Part shown: piece after piece, positions 1-8,376 of the stretch
How positions within the stretch are numbered: position 1 is the stretch's first letter
How the letters are laid out: each line of letters starts with the position of its first letter
Assembly (NCBI GenBank): GCA_015232455.1
Contig: JADFZQ010000002.1
Location: 124,001-188,000 of the forward strand
Source: Desulfamplus sp.
GTDB lineage: Bacteria > Desulfobacterota > Desulfobacteria > Desulfobacterales > Desulfobacteraceae
Length of the DNA stretch: 64,000 bases
Direction of reading: 5' to 3'
Translations under genes and position numbers: made by a program
The notes under the pieces: generated by a model
The model's input: only the letters and a program-made list of their open reading frames with translations
Databases searched by the model: none
What the model was told of the DNA's origin: nothing

Positions 1-608
1 TCAGAGTCAGGTTCTTGCTCTACATTACAGAGCATAGCTGATGTTGATGTAAGTTCAGGTATTGGCATTGTGGCTTTTGGAAAGGTGCAAGCCTTTCCAG
101 ATTGAGTATCTGCCCAAGAGTTTACACCTTCAAGTGTAATTGGCTCAAATGGAGTATTTTCTACCCATTTAGTATGGCTGCCACTTAATTTTTTTAGGAA
201 AGCCGCAGATGCGACTTTCCCGTAATTTTCAACTGCTTTTCCAAATACTCTATCATCTTCAACGCCGTATGAAGATGGTTCAGTAAACAAAACATCAAAA
301 GCTAAGGCTTTTGCCTGACTTCTTTTACAAAAATCTACAACTACACTGTATATTTCCCGTGGCCAGGGCCAGCTTAAACCATTAGTTTGAGCCATCCAAT
401 CTAAGCTTGCCTGATCAACAACTATTAAAGATATATTCTCAGTTGCAGAAGATGGTTTTGCCATTAAAGATGCACGCCAATCCCATGTTTTACCTTCCCA
501 TACATCTACAAAACCAGCAGCCCAAATAGTTAAGGCAACAAATGCAGATAAAAGCCCTACAATAGTTGATTGAATCCATGTGTTTAAAGAAAGAGATTTT
601 AAATTCAT
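1..608 (-). CDS. CHASE2-domain protein, N-terminal part (cut by window edge)
   Basis: Reading the minus strand from the ATG at 608 gives about 202 residues with no stop before the left edge. An N-terminal membrane segment (about residues 11-33) is followed by an extracytoplasmic CHASE2 sensor domain. Visible CHASE2 hallmarks are IVVDQASLDWM, SWPWPREIY and ALAFDVLFTEPS, the same pattern as in the full CHASE2 cyclase at 12371-14752. CHASE2 domains normally sit before membrane helices and an adenylate cyclase, kinase or phosphatase domain; the output domain lies outside the window, so its activity is unknown. It is the third gene of a minus-strand set after the SH3 and M48 proteins, 82 bases downstream of the protease. 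The ligand of CHASE2 domains is not known. Confidence 0.8.
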   Translation of the reverse strand, partial: MNLKSLSLNTWIQSTIVGLLSAFVALTIWAAGFVDVWEGKTWDWRASLMAKPSSATENISLIVVDQASLDWMAQTNGLSWPWPREIYSVVVDFCKRSQAKALAFDVLFTEPSSYGVEDDRVFGKAVENYGKVASAAFLKKLSGSHTKWVENTPFEPITLEGVNSWADTQSGKACTFPKATMPIPELTSTSAMLCNVEQEPDS

Positions 609-690
609 CAATAACCAAATCGCTCGGCTATAAAAATTATCATAATGTAACTTCCAACATTAGAGTTGTAGCATCTGGTGAATAGTTGAC

Positions 691-1662
691 TTAAAGAGTT
701 CTGCTAAAATTATCAAATCTCTTTTGCCTGATACTTGGGCTTTGAATAGGTTTGAATGCACCTATGTTATTTTCAAGAAGAGCAATACGCTCATTTGGTG
801 TTGGGTGTGTCTGACCAAAATCTTGTTTACCCGGAATAAGTCTATTTTTCATAATTTGAAGCATATCAAGCAAACCAGTTGGGTTATAACCAACACGCTT
901 TAAAATGGTTACTGCATTCAAATCAGCACTCTTTTCAAAACTTTTTGAGTAACCGCTGTTTATAAGCGTGCCTGTTATGTCTGTAATTGAGCTTTCAAAT
1001 GTGCTGGTTAAACTTGCAAGGTCAGCAGAACCAAAATTTTTTGCACCTTCAATCCCAATAGTTGTAAGTGCTGAGGTTATTCTTGATTTTTCAATTGCCT
1101 GTATTCCGTGTTTTTCTTGAACGTGGGCAATCTCATGGGCAAGGACACCTGCTAAGGCATCTTCGCTTTTGCAGCATTTTAAGAGTCCTCGTGTAATAAA
1201 TATAAAACCACCAGGTGCTGCAAGAGCATTTATCTCATTAGAATCTTGAATAAGAAAGTGGTATCCGCCATAAGTTTGAGGACGATCAGATGCACGAGAT
1301 AGAGTTTGACCAAGAATGTTTATGTATTTATTGGCAGTTTGGTTGCTGTATGGTCTATACTTTTGCAATATAACTGCCCCTACTGTTCTGCCAATATAAT
1401 ACTCCTGTTCAGGTGTGAAATCTTCAAAACTTTTAGTTGTTGCGGTAGCAACCTTTTGTATAGAAGCTGCTTGAGAAGATGAGATTAATCCAGAAGCTGC
1501 TCCTATTTGTGTTCCAACTTGGGTCATAGCGTTCATAGTCTCGCAACCGCTCAATATTGCAGAGACAGGAATCATTGCTAATCCTAACATCGAATATCGA
1601 CAAGTAGCTTCCAACAGCTCTCTTCTTGTCAATGAGCTAATTAGTTTATCTTCTAAATTCAT
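691..1662 (-). CDS. M48-family zinc metalloprotease, probable lipoprotein
   Basis: The 323-residue protein has the M48 zinc signature HEIAH at residues 176-180, preceded by the family's typical NALAAPGGFIFITRGLL region. Further on, KSADLNAV supplies the likely third zinc ligand (Glu/Asp region). The N-terminus has charged residues, a hydrophobic stretch and a lipobox-like LSGC ending at Cys40, so export and lipidation are likely, with action in the periplasm. Related proteins (BepA/LoiP type) act in envelope protein quality control; the exact substrate cannot be read from sequence. Its start overlaps the stop of the upstream SH3 gene (ATGA, 1659-1662), so the two are translationally coupled. 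The downstream neighbour is a CHASE2 protein. Confidence 0.88.
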   Translation of the reverse strand: MNLEDKLISSLTRRELLEATCRYSMLGLAMIPVSAILSGCETMNAMTQVGTQIGAASGLISSSQAASIQKVATATTKSFEDFTPEQEYYIGRTVGAVILQKYRPYSNQTANKYINILGQTLSRASDRPQTYGGYHFLIQDSNEINALAAPGGFIFITRGLLKCCKSEDALAGVLAHEIAHVQEKHGIQAIEKSRITSALTTIGIEGAKNFGSADLASLTSTFESSITDITGTLINSGYSKSFEKSADLNAVTILKRVGYNPTGLLDMLQIMKNRLIPGKQDFGQTHPTPNERIALLENNIGAFKPIQSPSIRQKRFDNFSRTL

Positions 1663-2096
1663 GATTGCCCTCCTATAGGATAAACTTGTCCCTCTTGTAG
1701 AAATCTTTGTATCTCAATATCAGATATTGTGAGATGTTCCATCTTATCTATCCATGAGAAATCAATATTTGGATTCCTTGATTTATATTGATTTTCTACC
1801 TGTTTATTAAATCCTTTACCAGCAAGGGCAAGCTCATCGGTTGTTGCAGAGTGGTTTAAAGTAGAGTTACCAGAGTTTGAAAAACCAGATTTAAGAGTCA
1901 TTGCATCTTTTGAGAGAGCAGAAAGATGTACCCACCCTGTTTGTCCAGTTTTTATAACTCTTATTTTTGCCCAACCATTTGCCTCTTGTGAAATCTCAAC
2001 AGATTCGCCATAACTGAGATTTGTGAGCATCTGCCCAATAAAAGAGGGTTGAGAACGTAAAGCTCCCTGTTTTACAATAATATTTGCTATCTTCAT
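1659..2096 (-). CDS. Bacterial SH3-domain protein
   Basis: This 145-residue protein has one bacterial SH3 (SH3_3 type) domain at about residues 3-63. The classic pattern is visible: LRSQPS near the start, GESVEISQEANGWAKIRV in the middle and TGWVHLSAL at the end. Bacterial SH3 domains usually bind peptidoglycan or other envelope components. The remaining C-terminal part is Asn/Ser-rich and has no recognised domain. No clear signal peptide is visible, which is unusual if the protein acts in the periplasm. It is the first gene of the set SH3, M48 protease, CHASE2 protein, and overlaps the protease start by four bases. That coupling suggests an envelope-sensing or protease-accessory role (inference). 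Confidence 0.75.
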   Translation of the reverse strand: MKIANIIVKQGALRSQPSFIGQMLTNLSYGESVEISQEANGWAKIRVIKTGQTGWVHLSALSKDAMTLKSGFSNSGNSTLNHSATTDELALAGKGFNKQVENQYKSRNPNIDFSWIDKMEHLTISDIEIQRFLQEGQVYPIGGQS

Positions 2097-2113
2097 TTTA
2101 AAATCACTCCTTT

Positions 2114-2188
2114 ATTTGACCTCTTGTAAAACCGATTTTATCTCCAGTAAAATCAAGAGATAAATTCAAGTTTTGCAGGAACTCTATT
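2114..2188 (+). repeat. MITE-like repeat, copy 1 (about 75 bp)
   Basis: This segment starts ATTTGACCTCTTGTAAAAC and ends CAAGTTTTGCAGGAACTC followed by TATT. Close copies are at 59436-59511 (same orientation) and 9405-9479 (opposite). The two ends are imperfect inverted repeats of each other (about 12 of 19 positions match by eye), as in a small non-autonomous transposable element. It lies between the divergent SH3 and hypD genes; nothing else is recognised in the 2097-2314 gap. Confidence 0.65.
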
Positions 2189-2314
2189 AACAATTAACCT
2201 ATCTAAAACAGAAACAGAAACTTTAAACTTTTAAAATCACCGAACTTCCTTTATATCAATCAAACTTTAAATTTTTTGCAAATTTTTATTTGTTGTTTTC
2301 CTAAGGAGCATCTA

Positions 2315-3448
2315 ATGGCATTAAAATACGTTAGTGAATACAGAGACGGTGAACTTGCAAATATCTTGATTGAAGGTATCAGGTCAAATGTTTTTGCGTT
2401 AAATAGGTTAAAAAAGTGTGAAAATTTAGATGAGTCCAATGAAAAGCTAAGGTTTATGGAGGTTTGCGGAACTCATACTATGTCTATATTTAGGCATGGT
2501 ATAAGAAGCATTCTGCCTGATACTATCGAACTTTTATCAGGACCTGGTTGTCCTGTGTGCGTTACTGCTCAACAAGATATTGATGCCTTTATTGAGCTTT
2601 CCCAACAAGATGATGTTATTCTTGCTACATTTGGTGATCTTATCAAAGTGCCGGGAAGTTTTTCATCACTTCAAAAAGAAAAAGCTAAGGGAAGAGATAT
2701 AAGAGTTGTCTATTCTGTATTTGATGCTGTTGAAATTGCAGCAGAAAATAAGAGAAAAGAGGTTATCTTTTGTGGCGTTGGATTTGAGACAACCACCCCT
2801 ACGGTTGCTGCTTCAATTATTATGGCAAAAGAGCGTGGAGTTGATAACTTTTCAATACACTCTGCACACAAACTTACACCACCTGCCCTTAGTGCTTTAA
2901 TGCAGAATCCAAAAGTTGAAATAGATGGTTTTATTTTGCCGGGTCATGTCTCTGTAATTACAGGGACATCTGGCTATCAAGAAGTTTTTGACAAATATCG
3001 TGTTCCATCAGTAATTGCTGGATTTGAGCCTGTTGATATTTTAAAAGCTATCTTGATGCTTGTTAAACAGGCAATATCAGGAGTTGCGGCAGTTGAAAAT
3101 GGATATGAACGTGCTGTTTCACAATCAGGAAACATAAAAGCAAGAGATATTATGAATCAGGTATTTGAGCCTTGCGATACCTTATGGCGTGGAATTGGCT
3201 TGATACCTCAAAGTGGCATGAAGTTAAAAAAAATCTATAGCCAATTTGATGCTTTAGAAAAATTTAAGATAGAATTAAAAGATACTCCAGAGCCAGCAGG
3301 TTGTGCCTGTGGTCAGATTTTGATGGGACTTAAAACCCCTGAACTATGTATAATGTATGGGAAAAGATGCACCCCTTCTCACCCAATTGGACCTTGCATG
3401 GTCTCAAGTGAGGGTGCGTGTGCTGCCTACTATAGATATAAAGGATAA
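2315..3448 (+). CDS. hypD: Hydrogenase maturation protein HypD
   Basis: HypD is the Fe-S scaffold on which, with HypC, the Fe(CN)2CO unit of [NiFe]-hydrogenase is assembled. The family's cysteine motifs are all visible: FMEVCGTHT, GPGCPVCVT, and toward the C-terminus EPAGCACGQ and the CMYGKRC/ACAAYY region. The length of 377 residues fits the family. The ATG at 2315 was chosen over an upstream in-frame ATG at 2276 because AAGGAG lies just before it (2303-2308) and MALKYVSEYRD begins the conserved region. hypE follows after about 70 bases on the same strand. hypA, hypB, hypC, hypF and hydrogenase subunits are not in the window. Confidence 0.95.
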   Translation: MALKYVSEYRDGELANILIEGIRSNVFALNRLKKCENLDESNEKLRFMEVCGTHTMSIFRHGIRSILPDTIELLSGPGCPVCVTAQQDIDAFIELSQQDDVILATFGDLIKVPGSFSSLQKEKAKGRDIRVVYSVFDAVEIAAENKRKEVIFCGVGFETTTPTVAASIIMAKERGVDNFSIHSAHKLTPPALSALMQNPKVEIDGFILPGHVSVITGTSGYQEVFDKYRVPSVIAGFEPVDILKAILMLVKQAISGVAAVENGYERAVSQSGNIKARDIMNQVFEPCDTLWRGIGLIPQSGMKLKKIYSQFDALEKFKIELKDTPEPAGCACGQILMGLKTPELCIMYGKRCTPSHPIGPCMVSSEGACAAYYRYKG

Positions 3449-3520
3449 TAGAAAAGAACAAATAGGAAAAAATAGATAAAGAGAGATTAAATCAATAATA
3501 AGCAAATGGATAACGGCTAA

Positions 3521-4801
3521 ATGGATAACAACACAATATTATTAGATCATGGCAGTGGTGGAAAGATTGCACACTCTCTTTTAAGTGAGATAATTATTCC
3601 TCTGTTTAACAATGATACTCTATCAAGGCTTGATGATGGAGCAGTTCTTGATATTGCTCCTGCTTTTCAATACAAAAAACAGATAAAAGAGGTATCAGAA
3701 CAACATGTAAACCAAAAAGAGTTTGAAGTAAAAGGGCAGTTTCAAAATCCAGCAAAAGAAGAGTGTGAAAACAGAGTAAAGATTGCGTTTTCAACTGATT
3801 CTTATGTGGTTGATCCAATCTTTTTCCCCGGAGGTAATATTGGAGACCTTGCCATTAATGGCACTGTGAATGATATTGCAATGTGTGGAGCAGAGCCTAA
3901 GTATATAAGCGTTGCTCTGATTTTGGAAGAAGGTTTCCCTGTTGATGAGCTAACTACAATTATTAAAACTATGGCAGAAGCTGCCAAAAAAGCTGGAGTT
4001 GTTGTTGTAACTGGAGATACTAAGGTAGTTCCAAAGGGGAAAGCAGATAAGATTTTTATAAACACATCAGGTTTTGGAGTTATTCCTTGCGGTATCTATG
4101 TTTCAGGAAGTAATGCCAAACCAGGAGATAAGGTAATCATAAGTGGAACTATTGCCGATCACGGAATTACAATATTAAGCTCAAGAGAGGGGTTGAAGTT
4201 TGATTCTGATATAAAAAGTGATAGTGCGGCTCTAAATGGTATGGTTAAAAAAATTCTTAGCATATCTAATTTAGAATCAAAAAGTTTATCAGAGTCAGAC
4301 AATTTATCAAAAACAGATACAAATAGCTTCTTAAATTCAACCTGTTTATCAGAACAGAAGAATTTACAATCAAACTACGGTGTTCATGTTCTTCGCGACC
4401 CAACTCGCGGGGGAGTAGGAACAACTCTTAATGAAATTGCATCTCAATCTAATGTTCGTATAAATATATGGGAAGATGCTCTTCCTATAAAAAACAGTGT
4501 TCGAGGAATGTGTGAATTATTAGGTTTTGATCCGCTATATCTTGCAAATGAAGGAAAACTTATAGCTATTGTTTCACCTGAATCTGCAAATAGAGTTCTT
4601 GAAATTATCAAACAAGATGAATATGGAAAAGATGCAGCAATAATAGGTGAGGTTGCAGCTATTGACCCGCCTGATAAAGCAGATCAATTTTCTTATGAGA
4701 AAGCATCTAAAGAAACTTTTGGAGTGTTTCTAAAAACCTCAGTTGGAGGTTTTAGAATTGTCGATATGCTAACAGGTGAGCAACTGCCAAGGATATGTTA
4801 G
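3521..4801 (+). CDS. hypE: Hydrogenase maturation protein HypE
   Basis: HypE dehydrates the carbamoyl group on its C-terminal cysteine to a thiocyanate, supplying the cyanide ligands of [NiFe]-hydrogenase. The start has the ATP-binding signature LLDHGSGGKIAHSLL, the middle has FFPGGNIGDLAINGTVNDIAMCGA, GDTKV and RDPTRGGVGTTLNEI, and the protein ends in the required PRIC, so the reactive cysteine is present. At 426 residues it is about 80 longer than usual. The excess lies in two hydrophilic insertions, near residues 50-85 and in a Ser/Asn/Leu-rich stretch near residues 245-285. These lie between conserved blocks, so the enzyme is probably functional. It forms an apparent operon with hypD. Confidence 0.95.
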   Translation: MDNNTILLDHGSGGKIAHSLLSEIIIPLFNNDTLSRLDDGAVLDIAPAFQYKKQIKEVSEQHVNQKEFEVKGQFQNPAKEECENRVKIAFSTDSYVVDPIFFPGGNIGDLAINGTVNDIAMCGAEPKYISVALILEEGFPVDELTTIIKTMAEAAKKAGVVVVTGDTKVVPKGKADKIFINTSGFGVIPCGIYVSGSNAKPGDKVIISGTIADHGITILSSREGLKFDSDIKSDSAALNGMVKKILSISNLESKSLSESDNLSKTDTNSFLNSTCLSEQKNLQSNYGVHVLRDPTRGGVGTTLNEIASQSNVRINIWEDALPIKNSVRGMCELLGFDPLYLANEGKLIAIVSPESANRVLEIIKQDEYGKDAAIIGEVAAIDPPDKADQFSYEKASKETFGVFLKTSVGGFRIVDMLTGEQLPRIC

Positions 4802-4924
4802 ATTTTAGTAGTTCAAAAAAAAATGAGTTAGTTCAAACTTAATTTTAAAAACACTTTAATTGGGAAGTATAGGTTGATACTCTACCGCTTGGAATTTTGT
4901 AATGTTTTTAAGGATTAGATTGTA

Positions 4925-5743
4925 ATGTCAGGATTCAAAACCCATTTATATGGTGGTATGGCTGCTGGAGTAACTACATCTGCATTTTTATTTTTTAAAT
5001 ATCCATCAATGTTTGAGCCAACAAAATTATTAGGGATTTTCTTAACAGGAACTATTGGTGGTCTATTGCCTGATCTTGATAGCGACACAAGCAAACCTTT
5101 TTCGATATTCTTCACTCTTTTATCAATGGTTGTTCCTATTCTATTTTTTAAAGAGATTTCAGCTATATGGCTCTACCTTATTCCATATATTCAAAATTGT
5201 TTTGTCTATATTTCAAAGATTATCTCTTTTACATTGAGTTTTTTACCTTCCAAATTAAACTTGATTATAAACCAATTCTATAATTCATTGAATCCATTGC
5301 CAATTAAGGTTAATCATTTTCCAAATATTGAAGAGCTGACACCTGAATTTATAATAACCTATTTTGTAATTTCCTTTATTTTTATTAAGTATGGCTTATG
5401 CACATTAGTCAAAAAAATAACTGTTCATAGAGGAATTATGCACAGTATTCCATTTGCATTACTATGCTCTGAGTTAGGATTTTTTATATTTATACCATCT
5501 GGTAAAAATATGGCTATAGCAGTTGGAATATCTATATTTATAGGTTTTTTAACTCACCTTTTGATTGATGAAGCTAACTCAATAACTTTAAAATATGGGT
5601 TTATTCCAAAGTTTAAAAAGTCTGCTGGAACAGCTTTCAAATTCAGATCAAGATCAATTACTGACACTATTATTGTATATTTTCTTATTTTAAGCGGTGG
5701 AATAAAGATAATACAATTAATAGGTCTTTCTAATAAATTATAG
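4925..5743 (+). CDS. YdjM-like membrane-bound metal-dependent hydrolase family protein
   Basis: This is a 272-residue integral membrane protein with several hydrophobic segments. It has the conserved polar motifs of the DUF457/YdjM family: GGLLPDLDSD near residues 43-52, TVHRGIMHS near residue 165 and GFLTHLLIDE near residue 210. These acidic and histidine residues are thought to bind metal in this family, but the reaction is not known. It is followed by an unrelated DUF486 protein 140 bases downstream; no clear operon partner is seen. The overall match is good and the biochemical role is open. Confidence 0.8.
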   Translation: MSGFKTHLYGGMAAGVTTSAFLFFKYPSMFEPTKLLGIFLTGTIGGLLPDLDSDTSKPFSIFFTLLSMVVPILFFKEISAIWLYLIPYIQNCFVYISKIISFTLSFLPSKLNLIINQFYNSLNPLPIKVNHFPNIEELTPEFIITYFVISFIFIKYGLCTLVKKITVHRGIMHSIPFALLCSELGFFIFIPSGKNMAIAVGISIFIGFLTHLLIDEANSITLKYGFIPKFKKSAGTAFKFRSRSITDTIIVYFLILSGGIKIIQLIGLSNKL

Positions 5744-5883
5744 GAAAACATATAAAAATAGTGGAAAACATTGAAATGCCAGAGATTTAATTCAGGCACT
5801 TTAATCTTAAGAGAACAATAGTTTGTTAAAGTTATTATTAATATTTTAAACAATGTATAATAAGTGGAGTAGTAGAAAGTCTT

Positions 5884-6225
5884 ATGCCTGTTATAGCAAA
5901 AACTGCTTTTTTATTAATTTTGTCAAATGTGTTTATGACATTTGCATGGTATGCTCATTTAAAAAAACTTAATGATAAAACATGGATTGTTGCTGCACTT
6001 ATAAGTTGGGGAGTTGCTTTTTTTGAATATATGATTCAAGTCCCTGCTAATCGTATAGGGCATACGGAGCTAACTCTTGCCCAATTAAAAATATTACAAG
6101 AGGTTATCACCCTATCAGTATTTCTGCCATTTTCAATTTTCTATATGGGACAGCCTGTTAAGCTTGATTTTGTCTGGGCTGGTTTCTGTATTCTTGGGGC
6201 TGTATATTTTATTTTTAGATCATAA
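5884..6225 (+). CDS. DUF486 (DMT-like) small membrane protein
   Basis: The protein has 113 residues with four predicted membrane helices. It matches the DUF486 family in length and in motifs such as FMTFAWYAHLK, ISWGVAFFEYMIQVPANRIG, and the C-terminal FVWAGFCILGAVYFIFR. The family resembles the drug/metabolite transporter fold, as a short four-helix protein that would act as a dimer. The substrate is unknown. It is convergent with the acyltransferase gene at 6311, and the gap holds a 30-bp palindrome that may terminate both transcripts. Confidence 0.85.
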   Translation: MPVIAKTAFLLILSNVFMTFAWYAHLKKLNDKTWIVAALISWGVAFFEYMIQVPANRIGHTELTLAQLKILQEVITLSVFLPFSIFYMGQPVKLDFVWAGFCILGAVYFIFRS

Positions 6226-6265
6226 GTTATATTCTAAGCGGGCATAAATTGAGCTTTTTATATTT

Positions 6266-6295
6266 AGTAGAGACGCACGGCTGTGCGTCTCTACT
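6266..6295. repeat. GTAGAGACGCAC palindromic repeat, copy 1
   Basis: This is a 30-bp near-perfect palindrome with arms AGTAGAGACGCACGG and CTGTGCGTCTCTACT (one mismatch near the centre). Related copies are at 12265-12292, 37929-37958, 38952-38979, 46906-46933 and 50614-50640. Here it sits between convergent genes and could fold into a hairpin that ends both transcripts. Confidence 0.75.
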
Positions 6296-6310
6296 GTTTA
6301 ACTAAACTAT

Positions 6311-6967
6311 TTAATGTTGAGTAAAAAGCCTTGGAGTCATAGTTTGTTCAAGATATTGACGTTGAGCTTCAAACTCTTCAGGCGTATTAGCTGGTTCAAA
6401 GCATATCTCATCACCAAACAATAGTGTAACCTGTGCAAATGGTTTTGGCACCATAAACCTATCCCATGAATTAAAAAACCACGCTTTATCAGCAAATGTG
6501 TAGAAAGGGACGATAATTGCATTGCTCTCTTTTGCCATCTTAATAACACCTGCCTTTACCTTCCCTATAGGACCTCTTGGACCATCAAGGATATGAGCAC
6601 CAAAGTGATAACGATTCAAATGCTCTATCATCTCAACCATTGCCTCTTTGCCACCTTTTGAAGATGATCCTCTTGCTGTGTACCACCCTGTTCTATTAGC
6701 AACTCCTGCAATCAGTTCACCATCGCGGCTTTGGCTTATCATAAGTGCGGGATTCAAGTGGGCATAAGTTTTAAAATGGCGGATTGCGGAAAAAAATTGC
6801 TGATGCCATACGCAAAGAAGCACAGTTTTTCCCTCTTTTAGATGCTTTTGCCATTTATCTTCATTTACAGTTTTGAAACGAAATGTCATGGCATAGAGTC
6901 TTATGAAAAAGTAGATAAAGGCAATAAATGGCTTTGTATATATTATGAATTTGAATTTTTTTAACAT
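6311..6967 (-). CDS. DUF374 lysophospholipid acyltransferase-like protein
   Basis: The 219-residue protein belongs to the DUF374 family, related to the glycerolipid acyltransferases. A membrane-proximal hydrophobic N-terminus is followed by CVWHQQFFSAI, MISQSRDGELIAGVA, GSSSKGGKEA and DGPRGPIGKVKAGV, all family hallmarks. Family members are thought to acylate lipid A/Kdo-type or other envelope lipids (LpxL-like), on the inner face of the inner membrane. ATG at 6967 is preferred to a GTG at 6976 because AGGAG lies 9 bases before it. The gene follows the TrmJ-like gene after an 11-base gap, so the two are probably co-transcribed. Confidence 0.85.
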   Translation of the reverse strand: MLKKFKFIIYTKPFIAFIYFFIRLYAMTFRFKTVNEDKWQKHLKEGKTVLLCVWHQQFFSAIRHFKTYAHLNPALMISQSRDGELIAGVANRTGWYTARGSSSKGGKEAMVEMIEHLNRYHFGAHILDGPRGPIGKVKAGVIKMAKESNAIIVPFYTFADKAWFFNSWDRFMVPKPFAQVTLLFGDEICFEPANTPEEFEAQRQYLEQTMTPRLFTQH

Positions 6968-6978
6968 TAGTACCACTC

Positions 6979-7797
6979 CTATTTATTTCTTTGACTATTG
7001 ACCCACTCTATTTTACTCATCAATCCTCTTATAATTCTTACATCACGCTCTGTTAATCCAGCTCTCCCAAAGATATTTCTAAAAGTTCTTAAAAGATGGT
7101 CAGGATTCTGAGGATCAAGAAACTCAATTTCGCACAAAGCCTTTTTAGTATGCTCATACATCTGCTCAAGTGCTTGAATTGTAGCTGTTGCTTTGGTCTC
7201 TTTTGCGGAGGTTTCCGTAGTAGATGATTCTTGATTTGTAAAGTTGTTATTCGCCTCTATTTGTGCAGTAACAATTTCTCTTTCAATAGATTGATTAACC
7301 ACTCGTTTTTTCATGGCTTTGGCTATCTCGTAGAGCAATATACCAAGAGAGTGAGATAGGTTCATAGATGGAAAACCATCGTCAGTTGGAATTGTAATAA
7401 AGTGCTGGCAAAGGGTAAGTTCTTCAGTTGTTAAACCATTATCTTCACGACCAAGAACAAGTGAGCATCTTATACCATCATCAATTTTTGCAATTGTCTC
7501 TCCAGCAGGTTCTGGTGTAAAAAAATCTTTTCTATATTTTCCAAATCTTCGAGTAGTTCCAAAAGCTAAATGACAATCTGCAAGAGCTTCAGAAAGTGTA
7601 TTAAATACCTTTGCATCAACAAGCAGATGTTGGGCATTTAACGCCATCTTTCTTGCCTGTAGAGAGCTATAATTTTTACAAGGATTTACAAGTCTGAGGT
7701 TTTTAAAGCCAAAGTTCATCATAACTCTGCACACAGACCCTACATTGATAGGTCCCTGAGGTTCAACAAGAATTACTGTAAAGTTATCATGGAGCAT
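6979..7797 (-). CDS. trmJ: TrmJ-type tRNA 2'-O-methyltransferase (SpoU family)
   Basis: This is a SpoU/TrmH-superfamily knotted methyltransferase of the TrmJ type, which 2'-O-methylates position 32 of tRNAs using SAM. Motif 1 is VEPQGPINVGSVCRVMMNFG. The SAM-binding knot appears as CSLVLGREDNGLTTEEL and IPTDDGFPSMNLSHSLGILLYEIA. A C-terminal extension after residue 190 contains a Ser/Thr/Asn/Glu-rich stretch, then a helical tail (LLRTFRNIFGRAGLTERDVRIIRGL) typical of TrmJ. ATG 7797 is chosen; a GTG four codons upstream (7809) is possible. The acyltransferase gene lies 11 bases downstream. Confidence 0.88.
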   Translation of the reverse strand: MLHDNFTVILVEPQGPINVGSVCRVMMNFGFKNLRLVNPCKNYSSLQARKMALNAQHLLVDAKVFNTLSEALADCHLAFGTTRRFGKYRKDFFTPEPAGETIAKIDDGIRCSLVLGREDNGLTTEELTLCQHFITIPTDDGFPSMNLSHSLGILLYEIAKAMKKRVVNQSIEREIVTAQIEANNNFTNQESSTTETSAKETKATATIQALEQMYEHTKKALCEIEFLDPQNPDHLLRTFRNIFGRAGLTERDVRIIRGLMSKIEWVNSQRNK

Positions 7798-7876
7798 TAT
7801 AGTTGGCACTTAAATTTTATTTTAGATTATAGCAAAAAATTACAAAGGGACTCGCAAATTTTAGCAGGCTTAAAAC

Positions 7877-7924
7877 AACAAACCCCTCTTACCACAATCC
7901 TAAAGGATCATTGTAAAAAGGGGT
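7877..7924 (-). terminator. Probable intrinsic terminator after ferredoxin gene
   Basis: On the minus strand, ACCCC plus an A/T-rich arm folds with the complementary arm ending GGGGTT, with a few mismatches, and is followed by TTGTTGTTTT. It lies 27 bases downstream of the ferredoxin stop, in the gap shared with the trmJ promoter region. Confidence 0.5.
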
Positions 7925-7950
7925 ATTGGAGAACAACATTAGAAAATGTT

Positions 7951-8139
7951 TTAATCTTCTTCTACAACAATAGCATTCTCTTCACATACTTCTACACAGC
8001 TTTCACAACCCATGCACTCTTCAGCGTTTACAGGAACTGATTTTCCATCTTCCATCTCAAAAACCTGAACAGGACATACATCAACACACTCTTCACAACC
8101 TACACATTTTGACTCATCAACAATTGGGTTAAACGCCAT
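7951..8139 (-). CDS. 2[4Fe-4S] ferredoxin
   Basis: This 62-residue acidic protein has two perfect CxxCxxCxxxCP-type clusters: CVGCEECVDVCP at residues 12-23 and CMGCESCVEVC at about 42-52. It is a bacterial 2[4Fe-4S] ferredoxin, a soluble low-potential electron carrier for oxidoreductases in the cytoplasm. The start is well supported: TAGGAGG lies 9 bases before the ATG. It appears to be monocistronic with its own hairpin terminator at 7877-7924. Its redox partners cannot be inferred from the neighbours. Confidence 0.95.
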   Translation of the reverse strand: MAFNPIVDESKCVGCEECVDVCPVQVFEMEDGKSVPVNAEECMGCESCVEVCEENAIVVEED

Positions 8140-8376
8140 CTTTAAAATCCTCCTAAGGAATAAAAAAAATAATTAAGATAAAAAGTAAAACAACAAATTA
8201 ACTGGCAGAAAGAATCACTGTCCAGTATTAAATTTAAGGTATAACCAATATCATTACAATAAAAAAATGCCTTTATAACAGGTAAAAACTCAAATCAAGT
8301 ATTTTATATATTTTATAGTTAAGCAATTACAACTATAAAGTAATTCTTAGTAGAGCATCAACTTTTCCTAACTATC

